The position numbers and the translations under genes were made by a program. A DNA stretch of 24,856 nt, taken from the IMG/VR virus record IMGVR_UViG_3300038720_000001, positions 1-24,856 of that record; one strand, given 5' to 3'. Position 1 is the stretch's first letter; each line of letters starts with the position of its first letter. Source of the DNA: a virus. The notes under the pieces are model-generated. The model saw only the letters and a program-made list of their open reading frames with translations. It searched no databases and had not been told where the DNA came from. Shown one piece after another: positions 1 through 7,899 of this stretch.

Positions 1-103
1 CCTGCCTAAAGGCGTTACCATCAGGAGTAATAACAGCATCAGGGGCCATAGCTTCAGCTACAGCTGCCTCAATAGGATCGTTTAGTTCTAAGTGCCAAGT
101 CAT
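1..103 (-). CDS. Partial gene, N-terminus only, unknown virion-module protein
   Basis: An open frame starts with ATG at 103 and runs off the window at base 1, giving about 34 codons that begin MTWHLELNDPIEAAVAEAMA. A good Shine-Dalgarno sequence (AAGGAG) sits about six bases upstream, in the ten-base gap after the stop of the 762-aa gene. This spacing matches the other genes of the block, so it is very likely the next gene of the same operon. The visible part is acidic and alanine-rich, with no signal peptide or membrane segment. I do not recognise the product. Its position directly after the internal virion proteins suggests another virion, tail or lysis gene, but the sequence does not show which. 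Confidence 0.7.
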   Translation of the reverse strand, partial: MTWHLELNDPIEAAVAEAMAPDAVITPDGNAFRQ

Positions 104-113
104 TGTAGACTCC

Positions 114-2402
114 TTAAGGTTTAGTACGGCGGTTGCCATCAGGATCAATCCAACGTGCGCCAGAAGGAAGTGCATCATATTCTTCTTTCGATCCTGGAGT
201 AGAGAAATCTCTGACAAATGTACCAGAACCTAGAGGATCACCGTCACCTATGTCTTCGTTTGTTACCCTTGAGTCTGCTCTCTTCTGAGACTTAAGGCCA
301 GTGGGGTCTACGTAGTATGCTTCCGCTGGTACAGCTTGGAACATCTCATAAGTCATACCCGTTTGCTCAGTAAAGACAATAGGGTCTTCTTCTGTCCCTG
401 AACCCGTCCAGCTTGATGGAGGTAAAGATACAGGTGTAGTTTCAGCAGGAGGAAGATTAGTAGTAACAATCTCACCCCTAGCAATACGAGCCTCGACTGT
501 GCTATCACGAAGAGCATCAGAGGTATCATCAAGGATATCAGCTATACCTGAGTCCACGTTAAGTGCTCTCTCGAAGCTACGTAGTTGACGAAGACGTGTT
601 GAGATACTAGAAACCTTGCTGTACTGAGTAGACAAGCTTCTCCAAATAAGAGATTCGGGTTCACTAGGGTTGATGCCTTTTGTTGCTGCAAGGAAGCTTT
701 CATACTCAGGGCTATCTGGAGTGATTTGACCAGTTGCTGCAAGCCTGTTTTGTAACTTATTAAAAGCTGTTGGACCTTCCTTCCAGAGTGCGTTAAAGTC
801 TCCACCGTAGTACTGATTTACAACACCTTGAATAAACTGGTACTCTGGTGCAGTAGACAACTCAAAGCTTAGTGTATCAGGATCAATAGTAATTTGTGGA
901 ATGCTTTTAATACGTCCAAGAGCATTGACTGCATAGTTAGCAGCATTCTTTTGAAGTGCAGCAGTCATCTGTGCCTTTAAGATAGTAGCAGTTTCGGCGT
1001 CCTTACCACCCATTCCTTCCAAGTCCCTAAGAATACGTAGGTTGCTTGGAGCAAACAAAGAGTCAAGACCTGTCGTAGAGTTTGTCTCTAGACCTCTTAG
1101 CATCAAGAGGTTAGACATGTTAGATATGACAGAAGCCCAAGCCTCTTTAGCATTCGGATCAGCTAGAACTTCTGCTGGGTCAGAAAGAATATCTTTAAGT
1201 AAAGAACTTTGTGTAGTAAGGTTTCTTGCAACTTCTTCTGTATTCCCTTCAATATCACTGTAGGCATCCGTAAGTTCTGTAGGGAAAAGATCAGGAGCAG
1301 CAGCAAGCTGTCCAGCTGTGGTTCCTTCACTGCCAGCTAAGGCAGTTATAGCTGGATCAAAGTTAAGATCACTAAAGCCAACCACGTTGTTCAATACATT
1401 CCCAGAGTCAGCCATTTCTATAGCAAGTTTAGGAGCTATCTGTGCAGCTATCTGTACCATAAACTCAGGAGACTTCATAGCAAGGATAGCTATTGGGTTT
1501 TTTTCAGAAAGATTCAAAGCAATGTTAGCAGCATAGGCTGTCGCTTTTGTAGAAGCTACCTTTTGATCGTAGTTTGTAATTGTCTCAAACATTCTATCAA
1601 TAGAAGCAATCTTTGTTTCCATCTGCCCCCACAGTTCAGCATTCATGTCACCAGCTGGGCGCATAAAGGCTGGTTTTGATCTCAGCTCTGCAAAGGTTGC
1701 CGCATAAGCTACAATCTCTTCAACCCTAAAGTTACCGCCAGAGATTTCAATATCAAGAGCAGCTGAGAGAGTACTCCCAAACCTTTCTAGGGTTTCCATG
1801 TTACCTGCAAAACCACTAGAATAGTTTAAATTACCTGCTACAACGGCTGCTTGAGCCTGTGCAACGTTAGAGGCCAAAGAACCTACGGCTCTAGTAGTAG
1901 CCTGTTCGTAAGTAATTGTCTCTCCATTTGCCTCTGCTTCTTTCAGTGCTATATTTATAAGACCTAACCTAGTGCCCTCACCCTGGTTATTAAACAGAGT
2001 AGTAGCTGTGTCTTGAGCAGATACAGGCTGGACAGGGACAGTGAATACGCCTTGACCAAAAACTCTAGAGGCAACAGCAGTCTGTTCATCATTTAAACCA
2101 AGGTTTGCTAGATCAACTGCGTAGTTTGCAGCTGCTTGATCCCTTGCCATACCACCTGAGATATCCTGTTGAGCACTCTGGATAATGTTAGCAAAAGCTG
2201 CTCTATCTCTTTCTGTCTGTGTTGGAAGGTTAGCCCTTGCTGCTGTAGCCATAGCTCTATCTTGAGCAAGTTGCCCCCTAGCAAAAGTATCTAATCCATC
2301 CAGTAGGTTACCAGCTAAAGCTAACCCTGTAGATGCAGGAGCCTCAATAGCTTGTTCAAAAGCTCCAGCACCTTGCACGTTTTGGTCTAATGTAAAGGCC
2401 AT
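114..2402 (-). CDS. Internal virion protein, about the size of T7 gp15
   Basis: A 762-aa protein in the last part of the ejection-protein block. Its start is three bases after the stop of the 1512-aa gene. It is rich in Ala, Gln and Asn, predicted mostly helical, and has no signal peptide or obvious catalytic motif. Its length is close to that of T7 gp15 (747 aa), a core protein ejected into the host to help DNA cross the envelope. Assignment rests on size and position, not on recognised homology. The last 100 residues differ from the rest: a Pro/Thr linker (about residues 650-670) leads to two copies of a short motif, AVPAEAYYVDPTG near residue 694 and ALPSGARWIDPDG near residue 744, the second almost at the C-terminus. 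In T7 the 15-like gene precedes the 16-like gene; here the order by size is reversed. Confidence 0.65.
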   Translation of the reverse strand: MAFTLDQNVQGAGAFEQAIEAPASTGLALAGNLLDGLDTFARGQLAQDRAMATAARANLPTQTERDRAAFANIIQSAQQDISGGMARDQAAANYAVDLANLGLNDEQTAVASRVFGQGVFTVPVQPVSAQDTATTLFNNQGEGTRLGLINIALKEAEANGETITYEQATTRAVGSLASNVAQAQAAVVAGNLNYSSGFAGNMETLERFGSTLSAALDIEISGGNFRVEEIVAYAATFAELRSKPAFMRPAGDMNAELWGQMETKIASIDRMFETITNYDQKVASTKATAYAANIALNLSEKNPIAILAMKSPEFMVQIAAQIAPKLAIEMADSGNVLNNVVGFSDLNFDPAITALAGSEGTTAGQLAAAPDLFPTELTDAYSDIEGNTEEVARNLTTQSSLLKDILSDPAEVLADPNAKEAWASVISNMSNLLMLRGLETNSTTGLDSLFAPSNLRILRDLEGMGGKDAETATILKAQMTAALQKNAANYAVNALGRIKSIPQITIDPDTLSFELSTAPEYQFIQGVVNQYYGGDFNALWKEGPTAFNKLQNRLAATGQITPDSPEYESFLAATKGINPSEPESLIWRSLSTQYSKVSSISTRLRQLRSFERALNVDSGIADILDDTSDALRDSTVEARIARGEIVTTNLPPAETTPVSLPPSSWTGSGTEEDPIVFTEQTGMTYEMFQAVPAEAYYVDPTGLKSQKRADSRVTNEDIGDGDPLGSGTFVRDFSTPGSKEEYDALPSGARWIDPDGNRRTKP

Positions 2403-2405
2403 CTA

Positions 2406-5400
2406 TTATTCTCCTTGAGCAGCTTGTGCTGTAATTCTTGCGGCATCAGACTGCCCTTGTGTTCTTTTTACTAGGTCAGTTAGTTGGTTAGGGTTCATAA
2501 GACTACGGTAAAGTCTTGTTTGATTCTCAATAGAGAACCCACCATCCTCAACTTCGTTAAAGGCATCATTGTAAAGTGCTTGACCTTCAGCTATTTTATC
2601 TGGGTCACCCGTTGCAATAAGTTCTAACCCTTGATCTGCGTATTTGCTAATACTAGCCAGTGTTTTTCTGAACTTACGATCTTCCCTGAACGAGATATCT
2701 TTAGTGTCGTAGTGATTTAGAACCCGCATAGGTGTAGCACCTGCAACGATAGAGGAAATCAAACCAAGTGTAATCTCATCTTCTCCAAACTCACCTGCAA
2801 TACCCATACGTTTACTACGGTACTGCCCTGTTTCAATAAGCTCAGAGACCTTTGCAAACATATCAATAGACTTAACGCCTCTCGTTAGCCGTACAAGCTC
2901 TTGATAAGCAATAGAGTTGTGTCCAGCGACAAGAGCCTTTACCAGACCGTTGATTGACTTATAACTATCACTAAGGATTTGACCAGATGGGCCTGAGATT
3001 GTCTCAAGAAGTGGGTCTTCACCAAACATTTGCCAGAACTGTTGTGCTGCACCAGACATAGGGCCAATACGAGAACCTAGTGAAACGTCAGTCCCTGCAA
3101 GTTCTGAAAGTGCAAGATCAAAGAGACCAAACTTAACAGCATTTAGTACAGCTGCTGAGTTAGGGTCTTCAGGATCAACACCGAGAGAAGTCATTGCCGC
3201 AATCATTTTAGGTGGAGCACCCATACCTCTTGCTCCGAATGTCAGAGTGTTCCAAGTTGCCATTCTTCTACGTTCTTTTCCTGTAAGGTCTCTACCGATA
3301 AGAAGGTTATCTACGAAGCGCATAGAATATGACTGCCACTGTGTAGCCAAAGCAAGGATTGGACCCTCTTGGTATCTACCCTTCTGTCCAGATGTCATAC
3401 GGAAAGAAAGGGCTTGCTCTCTGTTTGATACATAACGAATACCCTTGTCAGAGAAGACATCACCAGAAATATTCTTAGCATTGTGCTCCATAACGCCAAC
3501 AGCAGCAGCAGCAATTCTACCGTAAAGCTCTCCACCTTTGAAGGGTGTAAGACCAATCTCTAGGGCTTCGTTGAACTTACTCTTTGAACTATTAAAGGTA
3601 GCACCGTTACGTTCAAGAGTGTTAGAACCAATAATGCTTCTGCCTGACTCTTTCATGTAACGTACAGTGTCGATCAACTCCTGCTTAGTCATCAGCAACC
3701 CACCATACTCTTGCATGGTTTCACTTACAAGTCTTTCGATGTCTGCATCAGCTGCTTTACGTGTCTTGAAAAGAAGAGCAGCAATGATAGGTACGTTAGG
3801 AGCAGCCTTCATACCGTATTTAGGAGAGATGAAAGTAATCTGTGCTACGTGAGATGCGTTAAGAATAAACTGGTCGGGGTTAAACAGACCCATCTTCATG
3901 TGAAAGACTGTAGCTCGTGTTCTACCAGCTACGTTACCAATCCAATCAGCAGGATTAGAAACAATCTTTGTTTTATCATAGATAGCTTCTGACAACTGAG
4001 TAGCATATGCTGTCGTGTCATCAGTACGATCCATGAGACCAAGACGAGATTGAATAGCTCGTTGCTGTTGTCTCATCTCACGGTTTATACCCCTGTTTTC
4101 TTTACTTACCTTAGCTAAACGGATAAAGTCTTCAGGGTTGTGAGGGACATCACCATCAAAAGCTACGCTTCCTCTGGGTAACAAACGAGCCTTATTAACC
4201 CATCCATTTACCGCAGACTGAGTAGCCTTGTAGTGTGAGTAACGGTAAGCCTCAGACTTAAACTGCTCTACAATATTTTCAATAGGGCTTTGGTTGATTG
4301 CTCTACCTCCACCGTAAGTCATAGGAGGTGTATCACCACGTTTACGGGTTACCCGCATAGCTTGGTACTCACCAATAGACATACCAGCACCTTCAGGGAT
4401 AGATTCTTCTACTTTACTGTCTCTAGCCTTGACTTCAAACTTGTTAGTGAAGCTCTCGTTATGGTCAGCAGCAATTCTCTTAAGTGTAGTAAAGTCAACT
4501 ACACCTGTGTTCCAAGAGTTGTTACGAGCAATGGTAGCATTGACTTTAACTAAGTCCTCACCAGACAACTCTAGCTTACGGATACCTTTTAGTCCTCGTG
4601 AAGTAATGTAAGGAGCTAAAGCTTCTACAATGTTGTTAAGTTGTGAAGCAGCTGCATCAGCTTCTTTCGTGGAGAAAGAGCCAAGCAGTGTACGGAAACC
4701 ACCTGTAGCCTTACTACCACCTGCGAGTGTGTCAGTGTAAACTGTACCAATGAAGTGTCTAAGTCTATCGTTGTTACGAGGGCCACCTACGTTGTAACCA
4801 AGAACATCAGACTTAAGAGGTACTCTGCTACGGATCACATCTGTTACGTGGTCGTACTTGATACCGTCAGCAGCCTCAAAAGGTTCATCCAGTTTATAAA
4901 CAACTCTATCACCAATCTGGCTTGGGTTTACTTGACCTGACAAACGACTAAATACAATAGTCTTCTCAGGAATAACATCAACTACAACGGCAACAGTGTC
5001 ATAGCCTTCTTCAACAGTGATTGTTCTACCGTTACGTTCAGCTACTCTCTTAAGAATGTCTGTGGCTTTGATATTCCATGCTGCATTGTTAATGTCAGTC
5101 AAGGCATGGTAGGCCTTCATCTGTTTCTCTGAGGGTATTTTACCGTATAGAGAAAAGAAGTCTCTAATAAACTCTGGGTCTGTAGGAGCACCTCTAGTAG
5201 CAGCTAGGCCTGTGTCAATGTCACCAAGTAAACCATCACGGTATCCCGTCATGATATCTTCGATCTGTTTAAACTCTACCTTAGACAAGGCTCTTACATC
5301 CTTGAAGGATTGATCAGCAAACTTAGAGAACCTAGTTACAACACCTTCAGCTGCGTTTGTTAGGAAACCTAGTCGATCTCCCAAAGTCGTCTGAGGAGCA

Positions 5401-6944
5401 GAGATAATACCAGCAATAGCTCTTTTTAGTCCATTCTCTTCAGGGTTCACGTCATCTAAGGTTTCAGCTAGTCTACGTGTATCAAGACGTTCACTGTACT
5501 CAAGGTAGTATCCTTTAGGTGCAACTGTAGCTTCAACACCCTCAGGTAAATCTCCTACTCTCTCAACACTTTCACCTGTATCCTTACGGATAATTCTAGG
5601 TGCATCTACTACAGTGTATGCAGGGTTATCGTTTACAGACTTCAGGGCTGCTTCTCTTGTAGGGAAGGCTCGTCCGTCAATTGGGTTACCTAGTCTTACT
5701 GTTGTTGTAAAGAGGTCAGACCCTTCATCTAGGGTTCTGTACAAAGCTACAGTTGGGTTGTTAGTAACCTTAGCAATACGAGTTACAACACCCTGTACTA
5801 CTGCTTGTAGTTGATCAGGAGAGAAGGCTCTACCACTTACAGAAGACTTCATAAGACGTGACATCTTCTCAAAGACAGAAGAACCGTTAGTTGCCTGTAC
5901 TACAGCAGCAGAGTTAGGCATGTTAACTGGCCCTGTCGGTCCTTGGAAGGGATCAAGGGTACTAGGGCCAGCCTTGTAGGCTACGTTGTCTGGAGCAGAA
6001 CCAGTGTTGAACTGACGAACTGTAGCAGCTGCCCCTGCATCTGGACCTCTTGTTGCTGTAACTGCATCTGTAGCAGAACGAGCAGACATCAATCTTTTAA
6101 GGACTTCTCTGGACGCAGCAGGAATACCTTTAGCAGATTGAAAACCAAGCTTGCCCACACCCCTTATAACTCTTGAAGACATACCAAGTGTACCAAGCTC
6201 TACCATAGCCATAAACTGTTTAAAGTTAGCAGCTGGGTCAGTACCAAAGTTTTCTAATTGTGTTTGAAGCTCTCTGAGGTTCTCGTACTCACGGAAGTTC
6301 CCTAGACCTTCACGTTCAGCAGAGTCAAGTTCATCTTCCCAGAACTGTTTAAACTCTTCTGGTTCCATGTTGAGGGTCTCAGCAAACTCAACAGTCTTGG
6401 ATTCGTCACCCCTAGCTAGGTTTCTAATAGATACTGGAATCCAGCTAAGTGCCTCAACAGACCCAGCTGCAAGCCAACGAGCAGTAGAAGGATCATTGAT
6501 CTCAAGACGTTCCTCAAGACGGTTAGACAACCACTCATAGTTGGATAGCATAGCAAGACCGTAAGGGTTTATCTCTTGGTCATCTGTCATTAGCATACTG
6601 TTAAAGAAGTATTCTCTAACACCAACAGTCTTTTCTTTACGAGCCAGATACTCAGCAACGTCAACTGCTGCTTCCTCTACTGGTACACCAGCTGCAAACA
6701 GAACGTTAAGGAACCTTTCAGAGTCAGGGTACTGACGTACTAAGTCATCATTGGAGAAGTCCCCAGCAACCCTAGCTTGAGACACCTCAACAGGGTCTAC
6801 CTCAAGGATAGTAGACTGTTGATCCACGATACGTTGTTCACGAGGAGACGCAGGGTCTACTCTCACTACAGTCTGCGGTGCTTCCTGACCCAGAGTTTCC
6901 TCTAAGCTAGAAAGGGTGTCTTCAAAGGAAGGGATACCAGTCAT
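2406..6944 (-). CDS. Giant internal virion / DNA ejection protein (T7 gp16 size class)
   Basis: The largest gene here, encoding 1512 aa. T7 gp16 is 1318 aa. By position (after the gp14-like gene) and size it is most likely the large ejection protein, stored in the capsid core and released to form a channel across the cell envelope during DNA entry. The first ~150 residues are acidic and helical. Around residues 1015-1065 there is a more hydrophobic stretch with NPDQFILNAS and VPIIAALLF, the best candidate for a membrane-contacting segment. I looked for the lytic transglycosylase motif found at the N-terminus of T7 gp16 and did not see it, so peptidoglycan cleavage should not be assumed. The ATG at 6944 follows directly on the TAA of the 164-aa gene with no gap, indicating translational coupling. 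The C-terminus is Gln/Ala-rich. Confidence 0.7.
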   Translation of the reverse strand: MTGIPSFEDTLSSLEETLGQEAPQTVVRVDPASPREQRIVDQQSTILEVDPVEVSQARVAGDFSNDDLVRQYPDSERFLNVLFAAGVPVEEAAVDVAEYLARKEKTVGVREYFFNSMLMTDDQEINPYGLAMLSNYEWLSNRLEERLEINDPSTARWLAAGSVEALSWIPVSIRNLARGDESKTVEFAETLNMEPEEFKQFWEDELDSAEREGLGNFREYENLRELQTQLENFGTDPAANFKQFMAMVELGTLGMSSRVIRGVGKLGFQSAKGIPAASREVLKRLMSARSATDAVTATRGPDAGAAATVRQFNTGSAPDNVAYKAGPSTLDPFQGPTGPVNMPNSAAVVQATNGSSVFEKMSRLMKSSVSGRAFSPDQLQAVVQGVVTRIAKVTNNPTVALYRTLDEGSDLFTTTVRLGNPIDGRAFPTREAALKSVNDNPAYTVVDAPRIIRKDTGESVERVGDLPEGVEATVAPKGYYLEYSERLDTRRLAETLDDVNPEENGLKRAIAGIISAPQTTLGDRLGFLTNAAEGVVTRFSKFADQSFKDVRALSKVEFKQIEDIMTGYRDGLLGDIDTGLAATRGAPTDPEFIRDFFSLYGKIPSEKQMKAYHALTDINNAAWNIKATDILKRVAERNGRTITVEEGYDTVAVVVDVIPEKTIVFSRLSGQVNPSQIGDRVVYKLDEPFEAADGIKYDHVTDVIRSRVPLKSDVLGYNVGGPRNNDRLRHFIGTVYTDTLAGGSKATGGFRTLLGSFSTKEADAAASQLNNIVEALAPYITSRGLKGIRKLELSGEDLVKVNATIARNNSWNTGVVDFTTLKRIAADHNESFTNKFEVKARDSKVEESIPEGAGMSIGEYQAMRVTRKRGDTPPMTYGGGRAINQSPIENIVEQFKSEAYRYSHYKATQSAVNGWVNKARLLPRGSVAFDGDVPHNPEDFIRLAKVSKENRGINREMRQQQRAIQSRLGLMDRTDDTTAYATQLSEAIYDKTKIVSNPADWIGNVAGRTRATVFHMKMGLFNPDQFILNASHVAQITFISPKYGMKAAPNVPIIAALLFKTRKAADADIERLVSETMQEYGGLLMTKQELIDTVRYMKESGRSIIGSNTLERNGATFNSSKSKFNEALEIGLTPFKGGELYGRIAAAAVGVMEHNAKNISGDVFSDKGIRYVSNREQALSFRMTSGQKGRYQEGPILALATQWQSYSMRFVDNLLIGRDLTGKERRRMATWNTLTFGARGMGAPPKMIAAMTSLGVDPEDPNSAAVLNAVKFGLFDLALSELAGTDVSLGSRIGPMSGAAQQFWQMFGEDPLLETISGPSGQILSDSYKSINGLVKALVAGHNSIAYQELVRLTRGVKSIDMFAKVSELIETGQYRSKRMGIAGEFGEDEITLGLISSIVAGATPMRVLNHYDTKDISFREDRKFRKTLASISKYADQGLELIATGDPDKIAEGQALYNDAFNEVEDGGFSIENQTRLYRSLMNPNQLTDLVKRTQGQSDAARITAQAAQGE

Positions 6945-7439
6945 TTAGTTTTCACCCAGCTTCTCAAGAAATTCACTGCCTTGTGGAGACATACCAAAGT
7001 TCATAGCACTAAACCCTAAGCTTGCGATACTCTTGTAGTTCTGAGCCTTCAAACCAAGGTTAGAGATTTCAGTAGACAATCCACTCTGTTGTGAACCATA
7101 GCCTAGTTCTGCACCTAGCTGTGACCTACCTGCACCTACGGCTCCTGAAAGACCTGAGGACTGAGCAACACCTGAAGCTTGAGCAGACGATTGTGCCCTT
7201 GCACTAGCAATCATGTTAGACCTAATAGCAGCCCTACGTTGTCTACGTACCTGTAATTCCTGTGCTCTCTGTTGAGCACGAGCCTGCGATTTGGAAGCTT
7301 GAGCAGATTTTACTGTGCCTATGATACCAGCTGCTGCACCTGCTGCTACTACACCGCCCACTGCGGAAGCAGCGGTAAGAGTTCCTGCTACGCCCCCCGC
7401 AATACTTAGTGCTGTACCGATTGCTGTAAAAATAGCCAT
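6945..7439 (-). CDS. Small internal virion protein, T7 gp14-like
   Basis: A 164-aa protein. Residues 5-43 are a long run of Gly, Ala, Val and Ile that could form two short membrane-spanning helices separated by glycines. Residues 48-75 are a Gln/Arg-rich basic helix (QARAQQRAQELQVRRQRRAA), followed by a Ser/Gly/Ala-rich low-complexity region and an amphipathic C-terminus. This layout, and a location between tail tube B/GNAT and the giant ejection protein, fit the gp14 class of T7-like phages (196 aa in T7), which inserts into the outer membrane at infection. It starts with ATG one base after the stop of the GNAT gene and ends immediately before the 1512-aa gene. The sequence is too low in complexity to prove homology by eye. 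Confidence 0.7.
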   Translation of the reverse strand: MAIFTAIGTALSIAGGVAGTLTAASAVGGVVAAGAAAGIIGTVKSAQASKSQARAQQRAQELQVRRQRRAAIRSNMIASARAQSSAQASGVAQSSGLSGAVGAGRSQLGAELGYGSQQSGLSTEISNLGLKAQNYKSIASLGFSAMNFGMSPQGSEFLEKLGEN

Positions 7440-7440
7440 T

Positions 7441-7899
7441 CTATAGCTCCTTCATGTAGTGAGTTTCAGCTTTTGTGTAACCCATTCGTTTATAAACTTT
7501 ACCAAGGTCTGCAATATTCTCTAGATAAGCCATGCCGATAAACTTAGCACCTTGTTCTTTTGCCCAGTTTTCGTAAAATGCCATAAGCTTGAAACCTGCC
7601 TTAGTGTGTCGGTAGTCCTTGCTAACAAACCATGCAATCTCTGAGGCTACTTTCTGAGAAGAAAACAAAGGCTCTGTTACTTGCCCTACTAGGTAACCTG
7701 CAATCTCACCGTCTACCTCTGCTACAAAAGTTTCTACTTCTTTCATTGGCAAAGTTTTCAAGAATACTTCCTGTGTTTTCTTAGCATCCCACGTGTAAGG
7801 CAGTTGTGACTCTTTGTGGAATTGTTTGAAGAGCATGAGACAATCAAGTAGATCATCTTCTGTAGCTTTTCTGATTTTAGATTCCTGAGTTTTTAGCAC
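7441..7899 (-). CDS. GNAT-family acetyltransferase-like protein in the T7 gp13 position
   Basis: A protein of about 152 aa with the GNAT pattern: an N-terminal strand IRKATEDDL, a central strand TFVAEVDGEIAGYLVG (about residues 57-73), then a strand-loop-helix EIAWFVSKDYRHTKAGFKL (about 89-107) that corresponds to the acetyl-CoA pyrophosphate loop, and a C-terminal YKRMGYTKAETHYMKEL typical of GNAT ends. The R-x-x-G-x-G/A loop is degenerate (RHTKAG), so cofactor binding is uncertain. The best start is GTG at 7899: GAGG lies six bases before it, whereas the TTG one codon earlier would be too close. The gene overlaps the end of tail tube B by about 23 bases. T7 gp13, needed for virion assembly, occupies the same slot and also looks GNAT-like; the substrate is unknown in both. 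The protein may be structural rather than enzymatic. Confidence 0.75.
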   Translation of the reverse strand: MLKTQESKIRKATEDDLLDCLMLFKQFHKESQLPYTWDAKKTQEVFLKTLPMKEVETFVAEVDGEIAGYLVGQVTEPLFSSQKVASEIAWFVSKDYRHTKAGFKLMAFYENWAKEQGAKFIGMAYLENIADLGKVYKRMGYTKAETHYMKEL

